Assembly: GCA_963765815.1 (NCBI GenBank)
Contig: CAVXXT010000008.1
Coordinates: forward strand, 620,001 to 684,000
Direction: 5' to 3'
Source of the DNA: DATLNF01 sp963765815
GTDB lineage: Bacteria; Actinomycetota; Actinomycetes; BP-191
DNA length: 64,000 nt
Translations under genes and position numbers: made by a program
The notes under the pieces: model-generated
What the model saw: the letters and a program-made list of their open reading frames with translations, nothing else
Told to the model about the DNA's origin: nothing
The model's database searches: none
Shown here: in pieces, positions 25,589 through 33,863 of the stretch
Layout of the letters: the number at the start of each line of letters is the position of its first letter
Position numbering within the stretch: position 1 is the stretch's first letter

Positions 25589-26572
25589 GTGCCCCCCACC
25601 ACCACGCGCGCCGTACGGCGCACCCCGGCCCGTCCGCGCGTCGCCCCCGGAGCGGCGGTGGGCCTCGCCGACGCCGAGCCGCAGCAGCTCAAGGTCACGA
25701 TCGTGCTGCCCTGCTACAACGAGCGCGAGCACGTGATGACCGAGATCGAGCGGATCACCGCCGCGATGGACGCGAGCGAGTACAGCTACGAGCTGTTCAT
25801 CCTCGACGACGGTTCAACTGATGGAACTAGAGAGGTCCTCGCGCAGGCCGCCAAGGAGTTCCCGTCGATCCGCTACCTGCCGCTGCCGCGCAACGGCGGC
25901 TCCGGCACGGCACGTCGTATCGGCACGCAGCAGGGGCGCGGCGAGATCGTCGTGTGGACCGACGCCGACATGACCTACCCGAACGAGCGGATCCCGGAGT
26001 TCGTCCGGATGCTCGAGGAGAACCCCGCGCTCGAGCAGGTCGTCGGCGCGCGCAAGACCGAGGAGGGCACCTACAAGGTCTTCCGGGTGCCGGCGAAGTG
26101 GGCGATCCGCCAGATCTGCTCGTTCCTCACCAGCACGAAGATCCCCGACCTCAACTCCGGTCTGCGCGCCTTCCGCCGCGAGACGTCGCTGCCCTACCTT
26201 CGGCTGCTGCCCGCCGGGTTCTCCTGCGTGACGACGCTGACGGTCGCCTTCCTGTCCAACCAGCACGTCGTCGAGTACATCCCGATCGACTACGCGAAGC
26301 GCGCCGGCAAGAGCAAGTTCCACCCGTTCCGCGACGCCTACAAGTACATCCTCCAGGTGCTCCGGATGGTGATGTACTTCAACCCGCTGAAGATCCTCAT
26401 GCCGCTCGCGCTGTGGATCATGGGGCTGGCGACGCTGAAGCTGCTGGTGGTCGACGTCTTCGTGCGCGACTTCCGGGTCACCGGCTCGACGATCCTCACC
26501 ATGATGGTCGGGTTCCAGATCGCGGCTCTCGCACTGATCGGCGACCTCATCGTCAAGTCGCGCAGCGACTGA
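25589..26572 (+). CDS. GT2 polyprenol-phosphate glycosyltransferase-like (DPM1-like) with two membrane helices
   Basis: A 327-residue protein. LKVTIVLPCYNEREHVMTEI, LFILDDGSTDGTREVL, PRNGGSGTARRIGTQQGRGE and VVWTDADMTYPNERIPEFVR (DAD metal site) define the dolichol-phosphate mannose synthase subgroup, followed by SGLRAFRRE and YAKRAGKSKFHPFRDAYKYI. Two C-terminal helices (ILMPLALWIMGLATLKLLVV and STILTMMVGFQIAALALIGD) anchor it. It would load a sugar onto polyprenyl phosphate as donor for GT-C enzymes such as the YfhO-like protein. The GSTDGTRE codons (25811-25834) use rare AT-rich codons, unlike the rest. Confidence 0.88.
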   Translation: MPPTTTRAVRRTPARPRVAPGAAVGLADAEPQQLKVTIVLPCYNEREHVMTEIERITAAMDASEYSYELFILDDGSTDGTREVLAQAAKEFPSIRYLPLPRNGGSGTARRIGTQQGRGEIVVWTDADMTYPNERIPEFVRMLEENPALEQVVGARKTEEGTYKVFRVPAKWAIRQICSFLTSTKIPDLNSGLRAFRRETSLPYLRLLPAGFSCVTTLTVAFLSNQHVVEYIPIDYAKRAGKSKFHPFRDAYKYILQVLRMVMYFNPLKILMPLALWIMGLATLKLLVVDVFVRDFRVTGSTILTMMVGFQIAALALIGDLIVKSRSD

Positions 26573-26588
26573 CGCGCGCGCATACGCC

Positions 26589-27404
26589 GTGAGCCGCAGC
26601 AACCTCGAGCGCCAGCAGCAGCTGGCCTACTCCGACTTCCAGGAGAAGATGCTCGACGAGCCGAAGCGGCGCACGAAGGCGGCGAAGATCGCCAGCGTCC
26701 TCGGTCACTTCCTCGGCCGCGACGACCTCGACGGCCTCGTGGTCGCCGACGTCGGCTGCTCGGTCGGCTTCATCTCCGACGAGATGCGGCGACGCGGCGG
26801 ACGGACCTTCGGCGTCGACATCGACGTACCGGGTCTCGCGAAGGCGCACCAGCGATTCGGCAGCGACATCTGCTTCCTCTGCGCCGACGGCGAGCGGCTT
26901 CCCTGGGCCGACGAGACCGTCGACGTCGTCGTCTTCAACCACATCTACGAGCACGTCGTCGACCCGGACGCGGTGATGGCCGAGATACGCCGGGTGCTGC
27001 GACCCGACGGCGTCGTCTACCTCGGCCTCGGCAACCGGCTCGGGGTCATGGAGCCGCACTACCGGCTGCCGTTCCTGTCCTGGCTGCCGCATGGCCGGGC
27101 TGCGGATGCCTACGTGAAGGCGTTCGGCCGGGCCGACTCCTACTACGAGCGGTTCCGCGGCCGCTCCGGGCTGCGCCGTCTCGCGACCGGCCTGCACGTG
27201 TGGGACTACACGTTCGCCGTCCTGGCCGACCCGGTCGCCTTCCACGCGACCGACATGGTGAAGGGGCCGCTCACCAAGGTGCCGGCGCCGATACTGCGCG
27301 CGGCGCGGCCCGTGGTGCCGACGTACATCTGGGTCGGCAGCAAGTCATCGCGCGGGCCGCTCGGGCCGCCGCCCGCGGTCCTCCCGACCCTCGTCCGGCC
27401 CTAG
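26589..27404 (+). CDS. SAM-dependent methyltransferase
   Basis: A 271-residue class I methyltransferase: VVADVGCSVGFISDEMRRRG (motif I), TFGVDID, ADGERLPWADETVDVVVFNH and IYEHVVDPDAVMAEIRRVLR, then PDGVVYLGLGNR. This group acts on small molecules or lipid-linked sugars. GTG start 16 nt after the polyprenol GT2 gene and 4 nt before the flippase-like gene, so the three form one operon. Confidence 0.85.
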   Translation: MSRSNLERQQQLAYSDFQEKMLDEPKRRTKAAKIASVLGHFLGRDDLDGLVVADVGCSVGFISDEMRRRGGRTFGVDIDVPGLAKAHQRFGSDICFLCADGERLPWADETVDVVVFNHIYEHVVDPDAVMAEIRRVLRPDGVVYLGLGNRLGVMEPHYRLPFLSWLPHGRAADAYVKAFGRADSYYERFRGRSGLRRLATGLHVWDYTFAVLADPVAFHATDMVKGPLTKVPAPILRAARPVVPTYIWVGSKSSRGPLGPPPAVLPTLVRP

Positions 27405-27408
27405 GCGC

Positions 27409-28374
27409 ATGGGCCGGCTCTCGTCGCCGCGGGCGCGCCGCACGGTGCGACTCGTGGCAGTGCTCGTCTTCCTCGTGTTCCTCGGCCTCGCCGTCGCCAA
27501 CCAGTGGGACGACATCACCGACGCCGCACACGCGCTGTCGCCGTGGACGGTCGTGCTGTCGCTGCTGCCGGCGCTGCTCGCGATCTTCTGCTCGATGCTG
27601 TCCTGGCGCGCCGTGCTCGCCGACCTCGGCTCGCCGCTGCCGGTGCGAGTCGCCCTGCGGATCTTCTTCCTCGGACAGCTCGGCAAGTACGTCCCCGGCA
27701 CGGTGTGGCCGCTCGTGGTGCAGATGGAGCTCGGCCGTGACCACAAAGTGCCGCGGTCGCGAACCGCGGCGACCGGCGTGGTGGCGGTGGCGCTCGGGCT
27801 GACGGCTGCCCTGGTCGTCGTCGCGGTCACCCTGCCGTTCATCGGCGACGGCGGGCGGTACGTCGGTGCGCTCGCGGTGCTGCCCTTCGCTGTCGTGGGT
27901 CTCCATCCGCGGATCCTCACCCCGGTCATGAACTTCGGGCTGCGGCTGATCCGCCGGCAGCCGCTCGACCGGCCCCTGACCGTGCTGGGCGTGCTGCGCG
28001 GCGTGGGCTGGGCCGGGTGCTGCTGGATGCTGATCGGCGTTCAGGTGTGGGTGATCGCGCGCGATCTCGGCGCCGACGAGTCCGGCTTTCGCCTCTACGC
28101 GATCTGCCTCGGCTCCTACGCCCTCGGCTGGGCCGCCGGCTTCCTGGTGTTCATCGCGCCGGCCGGCGCCGGTGCGCGTGAGGCGGCGCTCGTCGTACTG
28201 CTGGGCTCGATCCTCCCGACGGGCGCGGCGACGCTGCTCGCCCTGATGTGCCGGCTGGTGCTCACGCTCACCGACGTCGTCTGGGCCGCGGTCGCCGCCG
28301 TCGGCAGCCGCGGCACGATGGCCGCGCTGAAGGCCGAGCGCCTCCACGCCGCGAGCGCCGCAGCCGAGGAGTGA
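27409..28374 (+). CDS. Lysylphosphatidylglycerol synthase-type TM (UPF0104) flippase-like protein
   Basis: A 321-residue integral membrane protein with about 8 helices. The family pattern LSWRAVLADLGSPLPVRVAL followed by FFLGQLGKYVPGTVWPLVVQ, and later YALGWAAGFLVFIAPAGAGA with RE just after, matches the AglD/MprF flippase-domain group (the LGK-PG and GAGxRE motifs). Members move polyprenyl-phosphate sugars or lipids across the membrane. Directly after a polyprenol-phosphate GT2 this predicts flipping of that GT's product. Confidence 0.83.
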   Translation: MGRLSSPRARRTVRLVAVLVFLVFLGLAVANQWDDITDAAHALSPWTVVLSLLPALLAIFCSMLSWRAVLADLGSPLPVRVALRIFFLGQLGKYVPGTVWPLVVQMELGRDHKVPRSRTAATGVVAVALGLTAALVVVAVTLPFIGDGGRYVGALAVLPFAVVGLHPRILTPVMNFGLRLIRRQPLDRPLTVLGVLRGVGWAGCCWMLIGVQVWVIARDLGADESGFRLYAICLGSYALGWAAGFLVFIAPAGAGAREAALVVLLGSILPTGAATLLALMCRLVLTLTDVVWAAVAAVGSRGTMAALKAERLHAASAAAEE

Positions 28375-28450
28375 TCCACAGAACTCGTCACGTCCCGACC
28401 GACGGGAGCCAACGCTGCCCACGATGACACGGTGGCTATCGGGAGGCACC

Positions 28451-29008
28451 ATGGACGTCGTGACCACCTTGCCGTGGGGCCGGCCGCTGACCGAGGACGA
28501 CCTGGCGCTGATGCCGGATGACGGGCATCGCTACGAGCTCCTCGACGGGACGCTCATCGTGACCCCGGCTCCCGGGACGTCCCACCAGGTGTGCGTCGGC
28601 GAGCTCTGGCGCCTGCTGCGCGACGCGGCGCCGCGCGAAGTCCTCGCGCTCATGGCGCCGTTCGACGTGAAGCCGTTCGCCGGGACGGTGCTGCAGCCGG
28701 ACGTCCTCGTGGCGCGACGCGTGGACTTCACTGCGCAGGACATCCGCGCGCCGCTGCTGCTCGCCGTCGAGGTGCGCTCGCCGAGCACCGCGTCGATCGA
28801 CCTCGGCGCGAAGATGCTGGCGTACGCCCGGGCCGGCATCCCGTCGTACTGGGTCGTCGACCCGGACGCGCCGTCCATCCGCGTGTTCGCGCTTCGCGAC
28901 GGCAGCTACGTGGAGGTTGCGGCGGCCATCGGCGATGAGAGCATCGCTCTCACCTCGCCGTACCCGGTTGAGGTCACTCCGGCCCGACTGCTGGACACGC
29001 TTCGCTGA
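28451..29008 (+). CDS. Uma2 family endonuclease-like protein
   Basis: A 185-residue PD-(D/E)XK-like protein. RYELLDGTLIVTPAPGTSHQ, LQPDVLVARRVDF (first Asp), LLLAVEVRSPSTASIDLGAK (the ExxS-x-K arrangement of Uma2) and YARAGIPSYWVVDPD are typical. Start ATG with GGGAGG 5 nt upstream. Uma2 genes are abundant in cyanobacteria and actinobacteria and often move; their biological role is unknown. It stands alone with no toxin-antitoxin partner visible. Confidence 0.85.
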   Translation: MDVVTTLPWGRPLTEDDLALMPDDGHRYELLDGTLIVTPAPGTSHQVCVGELWRLLRDAAPREVLALMAPFDVKPFAGTVLQPDVLVARRVDFTAQDIRAPLLLAVEVRSPSTASIDLGAKMLAYARAGIPSYWVVDPDAPSIRVFALRDGSYVEVAAAIGDESIALTSPYPVEVTPARLLDTLR

Positions 29009-29014
29009 CCCGGC

Positions 29015-29536
29015 CTACTCGCCGGTCGCGCCGTCGATGAGCTCGCGGAGCAGGTCGGCGTGGCCGTTGTGCCGGGCGTACTCCTCGATCATGTGCACGT
29101 AGATCTACCGCAGGTTCGGGGTGGTCTCGCCCGCCGCGACCGCACTCGGCTCGTCGAGACCTCGGCCCGCCACCGTGTCGCGGGATGCCTGGCACTCCGC
29201 GAGGTACGCCGCGAAGTCGGACTCGGGATCGGCCCCGTCGACGTCGTCGAAGGCTGCATCGAAGGACCGGAACAGCGGGTCCAGGTCCTGACCGTCGAAG
29301 CACAGGCGGAACCACCACCGCTCCACCCGCGTCATGTGCCGCACCAGCCCGTGCAGCGTGAGCGTCGACGAGGGCACCGCGCGGACCCGCAGCGCGGCCG
29401 CGTCGAGGCCGGCGCACTTGTGCAGCAGAGTCGCGCGGTGGAAGTCGAGGAACCCGTCCAGCGCCTCCCGCTCGGCTGGCTGCTCCGGAGCCGGCACAGC
29501 TTCCGGGCGGTCGACGGCAGGCGCGATCCAGGTCAT
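29015..29536 (-). pseudogene. DinB family protein interrupted by an in-frame TAG
   Basis: The reading frame encodes MTWIAPAVDRPEAVPAPEQP, ALDGFLDFHRATLLHKCAGL, LTLHGLVRHMTRVERWWFRL and ends ...GETTPNLR at a TAG (29105-29107). The same frame then goes on with IYVHMIEEYARHNGHADLLR and ELIDGATGE to a natural TAG at 29015. DinB/DUF664 proteins normally read NLRW at the break, so a TGG-to-TAG change is the simplest explanation. Family members are metal-dependent thiol transferases or hydrolases. The lost tail has the conserved HNGHAD metal-ligand His. Either a recent pseudogene or a base error. Confidence 0.85.
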
Positions 29537-29670
29537 GACCGCATCATGCTCGCTCGCCCGAACCGCCCGGATGTCGTTGGAACTGTCCACGGGGCAAGTC
29601 AAGATGGGACGACCACCCGTCGACCCAGTCTGCGGTGCCCTTACCCCTGACACCCGGGAGCTGCTCACTC

Positions 29671-32565
29671 ATGCGTCGTGCCGTGTCCGTCCTCGTCGCG
29701 CTGGCGCTGGCCGTGCCGACGACGGCCGCCGTCATCGCCGGCGCACCCGCCGCGCACGCCGAGGTCACGGTCAACGAGGTCGCCGTACGGCCGGCTGACG
29801 GGGTGTTCAAGCTCGAGGGCCACGGCTGGGGGCACGGCCGCGGGCTCAACCAGTGGGGCGCGCAGGGCGCCGCCCGCAGCGGCGTGCTCTACACCGACAT
29901 CGTCGAGACCTACTACCCGGGCACGACGATGGTGACGGTCCCGGACGCGCCGATCCGCGCGCTGCTCGAGTACGACGACGAGGCCGACGTCCAGGTGCGC
30001 AGCGTCGCGGGCCTCGCCGCCCGCGACCTGGCGACGGGCGCCGTCTACCCGCTGCCCAGCACGCCGACCCGGTGGCGCATCACGGTCGACGCGGCAGGCC
30101 TGCACCTCGATCACCAGACTGCGGGCTCCTGGACCCGCTGGACCGCGACCGACACCAAGACCGCGTGGGCCGGGCCGTTGCAGTTCGAGGGCGTCAGCCC
30201 GATCCGCGTGCACTTCAACGACGGCACCGCGCGCGACTACCGCGGCACGGTCCGTGGCGTCCGCACATCGTCGACCGCGCTGCAGACCGTCAACGCGCTG
30301 AGCCTCGAGGACTACCTACGCGGCGTCGTGCCGCGCGAGTCGCCCGCGTCGTTCCACGCCGAGGCGCTCAAGGCGCAGTCGGTGGCCGCGCGGTCCTACT
30401 CGGCGTACAAGCGCGCGCACGTCGCCTCGACCGCGCAGGCCGACATCTGCTCGACGACGCAGTGCCAGGTGTACGGCGGGATGCGGCTGGTCGCCGCCAA
30501 CGGCACCGTCACCGAGCTCGAGGCGGCCAGCACCAACGCGGCGATCGACGCGACGCGCGGGCAGGTCCGCGCCGTCGACGGCGAGCCGATCTTCGCCGAG
30601 TTCTCGTCCTCTAACGGCGGGTTCAGCACCGCGCACGCGGTGTTCCCGTACCTGTCCGCCAAGGCAGATCCCTGGGACGCGCTCGCGTCGCCGCACCACT
30701 ACTGGACCGCGACGGTCACCGCCGCCGAGATCGAGGCGAAGTACCCGTCGGTCGGCCGGCTGGCCCGGATCCGCGTCACCAGCCGCGACGGCAACGGCGA
30801 GTGGGGCGGCCGGGTGAAGCGGGTCGTCCTCGAGGGCACCAGCAGCTCCGGCGCCGCGACGACGGTCGAGTCGACCGGCGGCGGCATCTACAGCGCCAAC
30901 CCCTGGGCCGGCGGCTCGGACACCGGCATCCGCGGGTCGTGGTGGCGGTTCCGGTCGACGACGTACGACGCGGGCATCATCAGCCAGGACGCGGTGCCGA
31001 CGCTGATCCGGCCGCCGGGCGTCGCGACGAAGACCGTCACCGTCGTCATGGAGAACCGCGGCGGCCTCGACTGGCCGGTCGCCGACCTGCACCTCGCGCT
31101 GGCCCTGCCCCCGGGTGGCGCCGACCCGCTCGTGGGTGGCTCGACCCGGCCGGGTGTCTTCGCCCGCAACGTCACCAACCCGGGCGCGCCGATCGTCGCG
31201 CCGGGGGAGCGGGCGGAGTTCACCCTCGCGTTCGACGCCTCGACCTCAGCGGTCGGGACGGTGCAGCCGGCGTACCGGCTGCGCATCGGGTCCGGCGCGC
31301 TCTTCGGGCCGAACGTCCTCTTCACCGTCGTCGTGGCCGACCCGGTGCTCACCGCGCTGCGCACCGCGATCGGCGGTACGCCGGCCGCCGGTGACGCCCC
31401 GCCCGCGGTGTCGCCCAACGGCACCGTCATCGTCCCGCGCGGCGGCGCGGTCGCCCTCACCGTGAAGGTGAAGAACACCGGCAACGTGGCCTGGCCGGTC
31501 GGCGGCCCGGTGAAGCTCGGCGCATCCGGCCCGCGCGGGCGGACCAGCCCGTCGGCCGGTGCCGAGTGGACGCACCCGTCCCGGGCCGCCGTGCTCTCCG
31601 GCGCCGAAGGCGTCGACAACGCGCGCACGGTCGAGCCGGGCCAGGTCGGCCTCTTCTCGTTCACCGTGCACGGCAACGACTTGCCCGCTGGCTACACCAC
31701 CCGCGAGGTGTTCGAGCCGCTCTGGGAGGGCGTGCGCTGGATCGGCGGCAGCCCGGTGATCGTGTACGTCGTCCGCGTCGACCCCGCGGTGCCGCGGCTG
31801 ACCGAGGCGGCCACTCCGATGCCGCGCGAGGTCGCGCTCGGCAACCACCCCGGGTCGACGGCGACGATCGCGGTGCAGATGCGCAACATCGGCGGCGAGG
31901 CGTGGCCGGTGGGGGGCGAGGCGCTCGTCACGTCGCCGGCCGGTCGCACCAGCCCCCTTCGCGCGCCGAGCTGGCCGGCCGCCGACCGTCCCGCTGTGCT
32001 GGGACGCAACGTCACCCGCCCCGGTGTCTCCGCGGTGCACCCAGGCGAGGTCGGCGAGTGGCTCGTCACGCTCTCCGGTGCGAAGCAGTCGCCGGCGACG
32101 CACGTCGAGACGTTCCAGCTGGCCAACGGGGAGACGCGCTACGGGCCGGTGCTGACGACGAACGCCGTCGTCCGCAGGTCGGTATTCACCGGACAGGTCA
32201 TCCGGGTCGTCTCCTCCGCGCTCGTCGTCCCCGCCGCCGGCAGCGGGACGGCGTACGTCGACATCAAGAACACCGGCAACTTCGACTGGCCGGTGGGCGG
32301 GTCCACTCGACTCGGTGTCCCGTCCGGCACGACGTCCGGGTCGCGCGACGCGTCATGGCTCTCGTCGTCGCGTCCGACGCCGATCACGTCGAACCTCACC
32401 CGCGCCGGGGCCACCGAGGTGCGTCCGGGCGAGACTGCGCGGTTCGTCTTCCGGCTGGCCGGCAACAACCGCGCGCCCGCGCGCTACACCGAGTCGTTCG
32501 GCGCGCTGTGGGAGGGCTGGCGCTGGCTCGGGATCACGGCGACCGTCTCCTACACCGTTCGATGA
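29671..32565 (+). CDS. Secreted SpoIID/LytB-domain protein with four C-terminal repeats
   Basis: A 964-residue protein. The signal peptide is MRRAVSVLVALALAVPTTAA with cleavage after AHA (about 31). The SpoIID domain begins with GHGWGHGRGLNQWGAQGAA near residue 52 and has its core at LSLEDYLRGVVPRESPASFH (about 210) and ALKAQSVAARSYSAYKR. SpoIID proteins are peptidoglycan lytic transglycosylases in sporulators; here LEDYLRGVVP and the E in PRE are kept. Four beta domains of about 135 residues follow, starting near 458, 598, 734 and 863, each with N-x-G-x-x-x-W-P-V. They resemble CARDB/NBR1-like adhesive folds. Start ATG with CCGGGAG upstream. Confidence 0.88.
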   Translation: MRRAVSVLVALALAVPTTAAVIAGAPAAHAEVTVNEVAVRPADGVFKLEGHGWGHGRGLNQWGAQGAARSGVLYTDIVETYYPGTTMVTVPDAPIRALLEYDDEADVQVRSVAGLAARDLATGAVYPLPSTPTRWRITVDAAGLHLDHQTAGSWTRWTATDTKTAWAGPLQFEGVSPIRVHFNDGTARDYRGTVRGVRTSSTALQTVNALSLEDYLRGVVPRESPASFHAEALKAQSVAARSYSAYKRAHVASTAQADICSTTQCQVYGGMRLVAANGTVTELEAASTNAAIDATRGQVRAVDGEPIFAEFSSSNGGFSTAHAVFPYLSAKADPWDALASPHHYWTATVTAAEIEAKYPSVGRLARIRVTSRDGNGEWGGRVKRVVLEGTSSSGAATTVESTGGGIYSANPWAGGSDTGIRGSWWRFRSTTYDAGIISQDAVPTLIRPPGVATKTVTVVMENRGGLDWPVADLHLALALPPGGADPLVGGSTRPGVFARNVTNPGAPIVAPGERAEFTLAFDASTSAVGTVQPAYRLRIGSGALFGPNVLFTVVVADPVLTALRTAIGGTPAAGDAPPAVSPNGTVIVPRGGAVALTVKVKNTGNVAWPVGGPVKLGASGPRGRTSPSAGAEWTHPSRAAVLSGAEGVDNARTVEPGQVGLFSFTVHGNDLPAGYTTREVFEPLWEGVRWIGGSPVIVYVVRVDPAVPRLTEAATPMPREVALGNHPGSTATIAVQMRNIGGEAWPVGGEALVTSPAGRTSPLRAPSWPAADRPAVLGRNVTRPGVSAVHPGEVGEWLVTLSGAKQSPATHVETFQLANGETRYGPVLTTNAVVRRSVFTGQVIRVVSSALVVPAAGSGTAYVDIKNTGNFDWPVGGSTRLGVPSGTTSGSRDASWLSSSRPTPITSNLTRAGATEVRPGETARFVFRLAGNNRAPARYTESFGALWEGWRWLGITATVSYTVR

Positions 32566-32575
32566 CGGTCGGCCG

Positions 32576-33688
32576 GTGAGGGTCGGGCTGGTCGTCGAGC
32601 AGCTGCTCTCGCCGTCGCCCGGCGGCACCGCCCGCTACACCCGCGAGATCGCCCGCGCCGTGGCCGCCGAGCTGATCGCCGCCGGCTCACCGCGTCCGGT
32701 GTCCGCGTGCGCCTGGCACCGCGACGTGCTGCCCGCCGAGATCCCCGGCGTCGCCGGTCCCTACCGACTGCGGCTCGGTCGCCGCGCGCTGGCTGCGGCG
32801 TGGGAGCGCGGGCTCGGGCCGGCACCGCGCGGACCCCTCGACGTCGTGCACGCGCCGACGCTGCTCGTCCCGCCGAAGCGCGGCCGCGGGCTCGTCGTCA
32901 CCATCCACGACGCGATCCCGTGGACGCACCCGGGGACGCTCACGCCGCGTGGTGTCGCCTTCCACCGGCGGATGGCGGCACGGGCGGTGCGCGACGCCGA
33001 CGTCGTCATCACGGTGAGCGAGGCGTCAGCCGCCGAGCTCGAGCCCGTCCTGCACCTGGGGGACAGGCTGCGAGTGATCCCGCTCGGCGTGAGTGCCGAC
33101 CTCGCCGTGCCCGCCGACGCGGCCGATCGGGTACGACGGCTCGGGCTGCCGGAGAGCGGCTGGCTGGTGAGCGTCGCGACCCTGGAGCCGCGCAAGGGCC
33201 TCGACGTCGCGCTCGCCGCTCTCGCCCACCCGGACGCGCCCGACCTCCCGCTCGCCGTCGCGGGCTCACCCGGGTGGGGCGGCGTCGATCTCGCCGCCGA
33301 GGCTCATCGGCTCGGTCTCGCGCCGGGTCGGGTGATTGCTCTCGGCTCGCTCGGCGACGCCAACCTGGCGGCGGTCCTCGGCGGCGCAGTCGCGCTCGTC
33401 GCGCCGGCCCGCGCCGAGGGCTTCGGCCTGCCCACGCTGGAGGCGATGGCCCTCGGCGTACCTGTGGTCGCATCAGACGCCGCAGCATTGGTCGAGCTCA
33501 CGGCGGGCGCCGCGCTCCACACCCCCGTCGGCGACGCACCGGCTCTCGCCGCCGCCCTGTCACACGTCGCGAGTGACCCCGCCCTGCGAGCGGAGCTGTC
33601 CGCCGCCGGTCGTCGCAGAGCAGCCGACTTCAGCTGGACCCGCGCCGGCTCGGCAACGATCGCGGCCTACGCCGACGCGCTGAGCTGA
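32576..33688 (+). CDS. GT4 family glycosyltransferase
   Basis: A 370-residue GT-B enzyme: VRVGLVVEQLLSPSPGGTAR, then LVVTIHDAIPWTHPGTLTPR, ADVVITVSEASAAELEPVL, SVATLEPRKGLDVALAALA and ARAEGFGLPTLEAMALGVPV with the E-x7-E site. The GTG is 10 nt after the SpoIID stop, so the two are co-transcribed. It resembles the mannosyl/rhamnosyl GT4 set. The donor is unknown, but GDP-mannose and dTDP-rhamnose genes are in the window. Confidence 0.88.
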   Translation: MRVGLVVEQLLSPSPGGTARYTREIARAVAAELIAAGSPRPVSACAWHRDVLPAEIPGVAGPYRLRLGRRALAAAWERGLGPAPRGPLDVVHAPTLLVPPKRGRGLVVTIHDAIPWTHPGTLTPRGVAFHRRMAARAVRDADVVITVSEASAAELEPVLHLGDRLRVIPLGVSADLAVPADAADRVRRLGLPESGWLVSVATLEPRKGLDVALAALAHPDAPDLPLAVAGSPGWGGVDLAAEAHRLGLAPGRVIALGSLGDANLAAVLGGAVALVAPARAEGFGLPTLEAMALGVPVVASDAAALVELTAGAALHTPVGDAPALAAALSHVASDPALRAELSAAGRRRAADFSWTRAGSATIAAYADALS

Positions 33689-33766
33689 CGCCTCTGCCGG
33701 AAGTTCAGGCACACAGCACTACGAGGTTCGGCGACCCTGTGTCTCGCTCGACGTCCGACTCACCAT

Positions 33767-33815
33767 GATCATGAGCATCGCCAAGCGCTAGAGGGGCGGT
33801 AGGGCGCTCATGATC
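33767..33815. repeat. Dispersed repeat family C, inverted pair
   Basis: GATCATGAGC (33767-33776) and its exact reverse complement GCTCATGATC (33806-33815) enclose 29 bp. The same AAGATCATGAG core occurs twice at 57838-57918. The pair sits in the 175-bp gap between the convergent GT4 and HNH genes, where it could act as a terminator. Confidence 0.65.
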
Positions 33816-33863
33816 TTGATCAGCGCCCTCCGGTGGGGATTCGCTTGCGATGGACGAGGCTGG

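Noticed and set aside
33767..33815. tRNA or small RNA gene in the gap
   Set aside because: No cloverleaf or conserved RNA motif; explained better by the inverted repeat.
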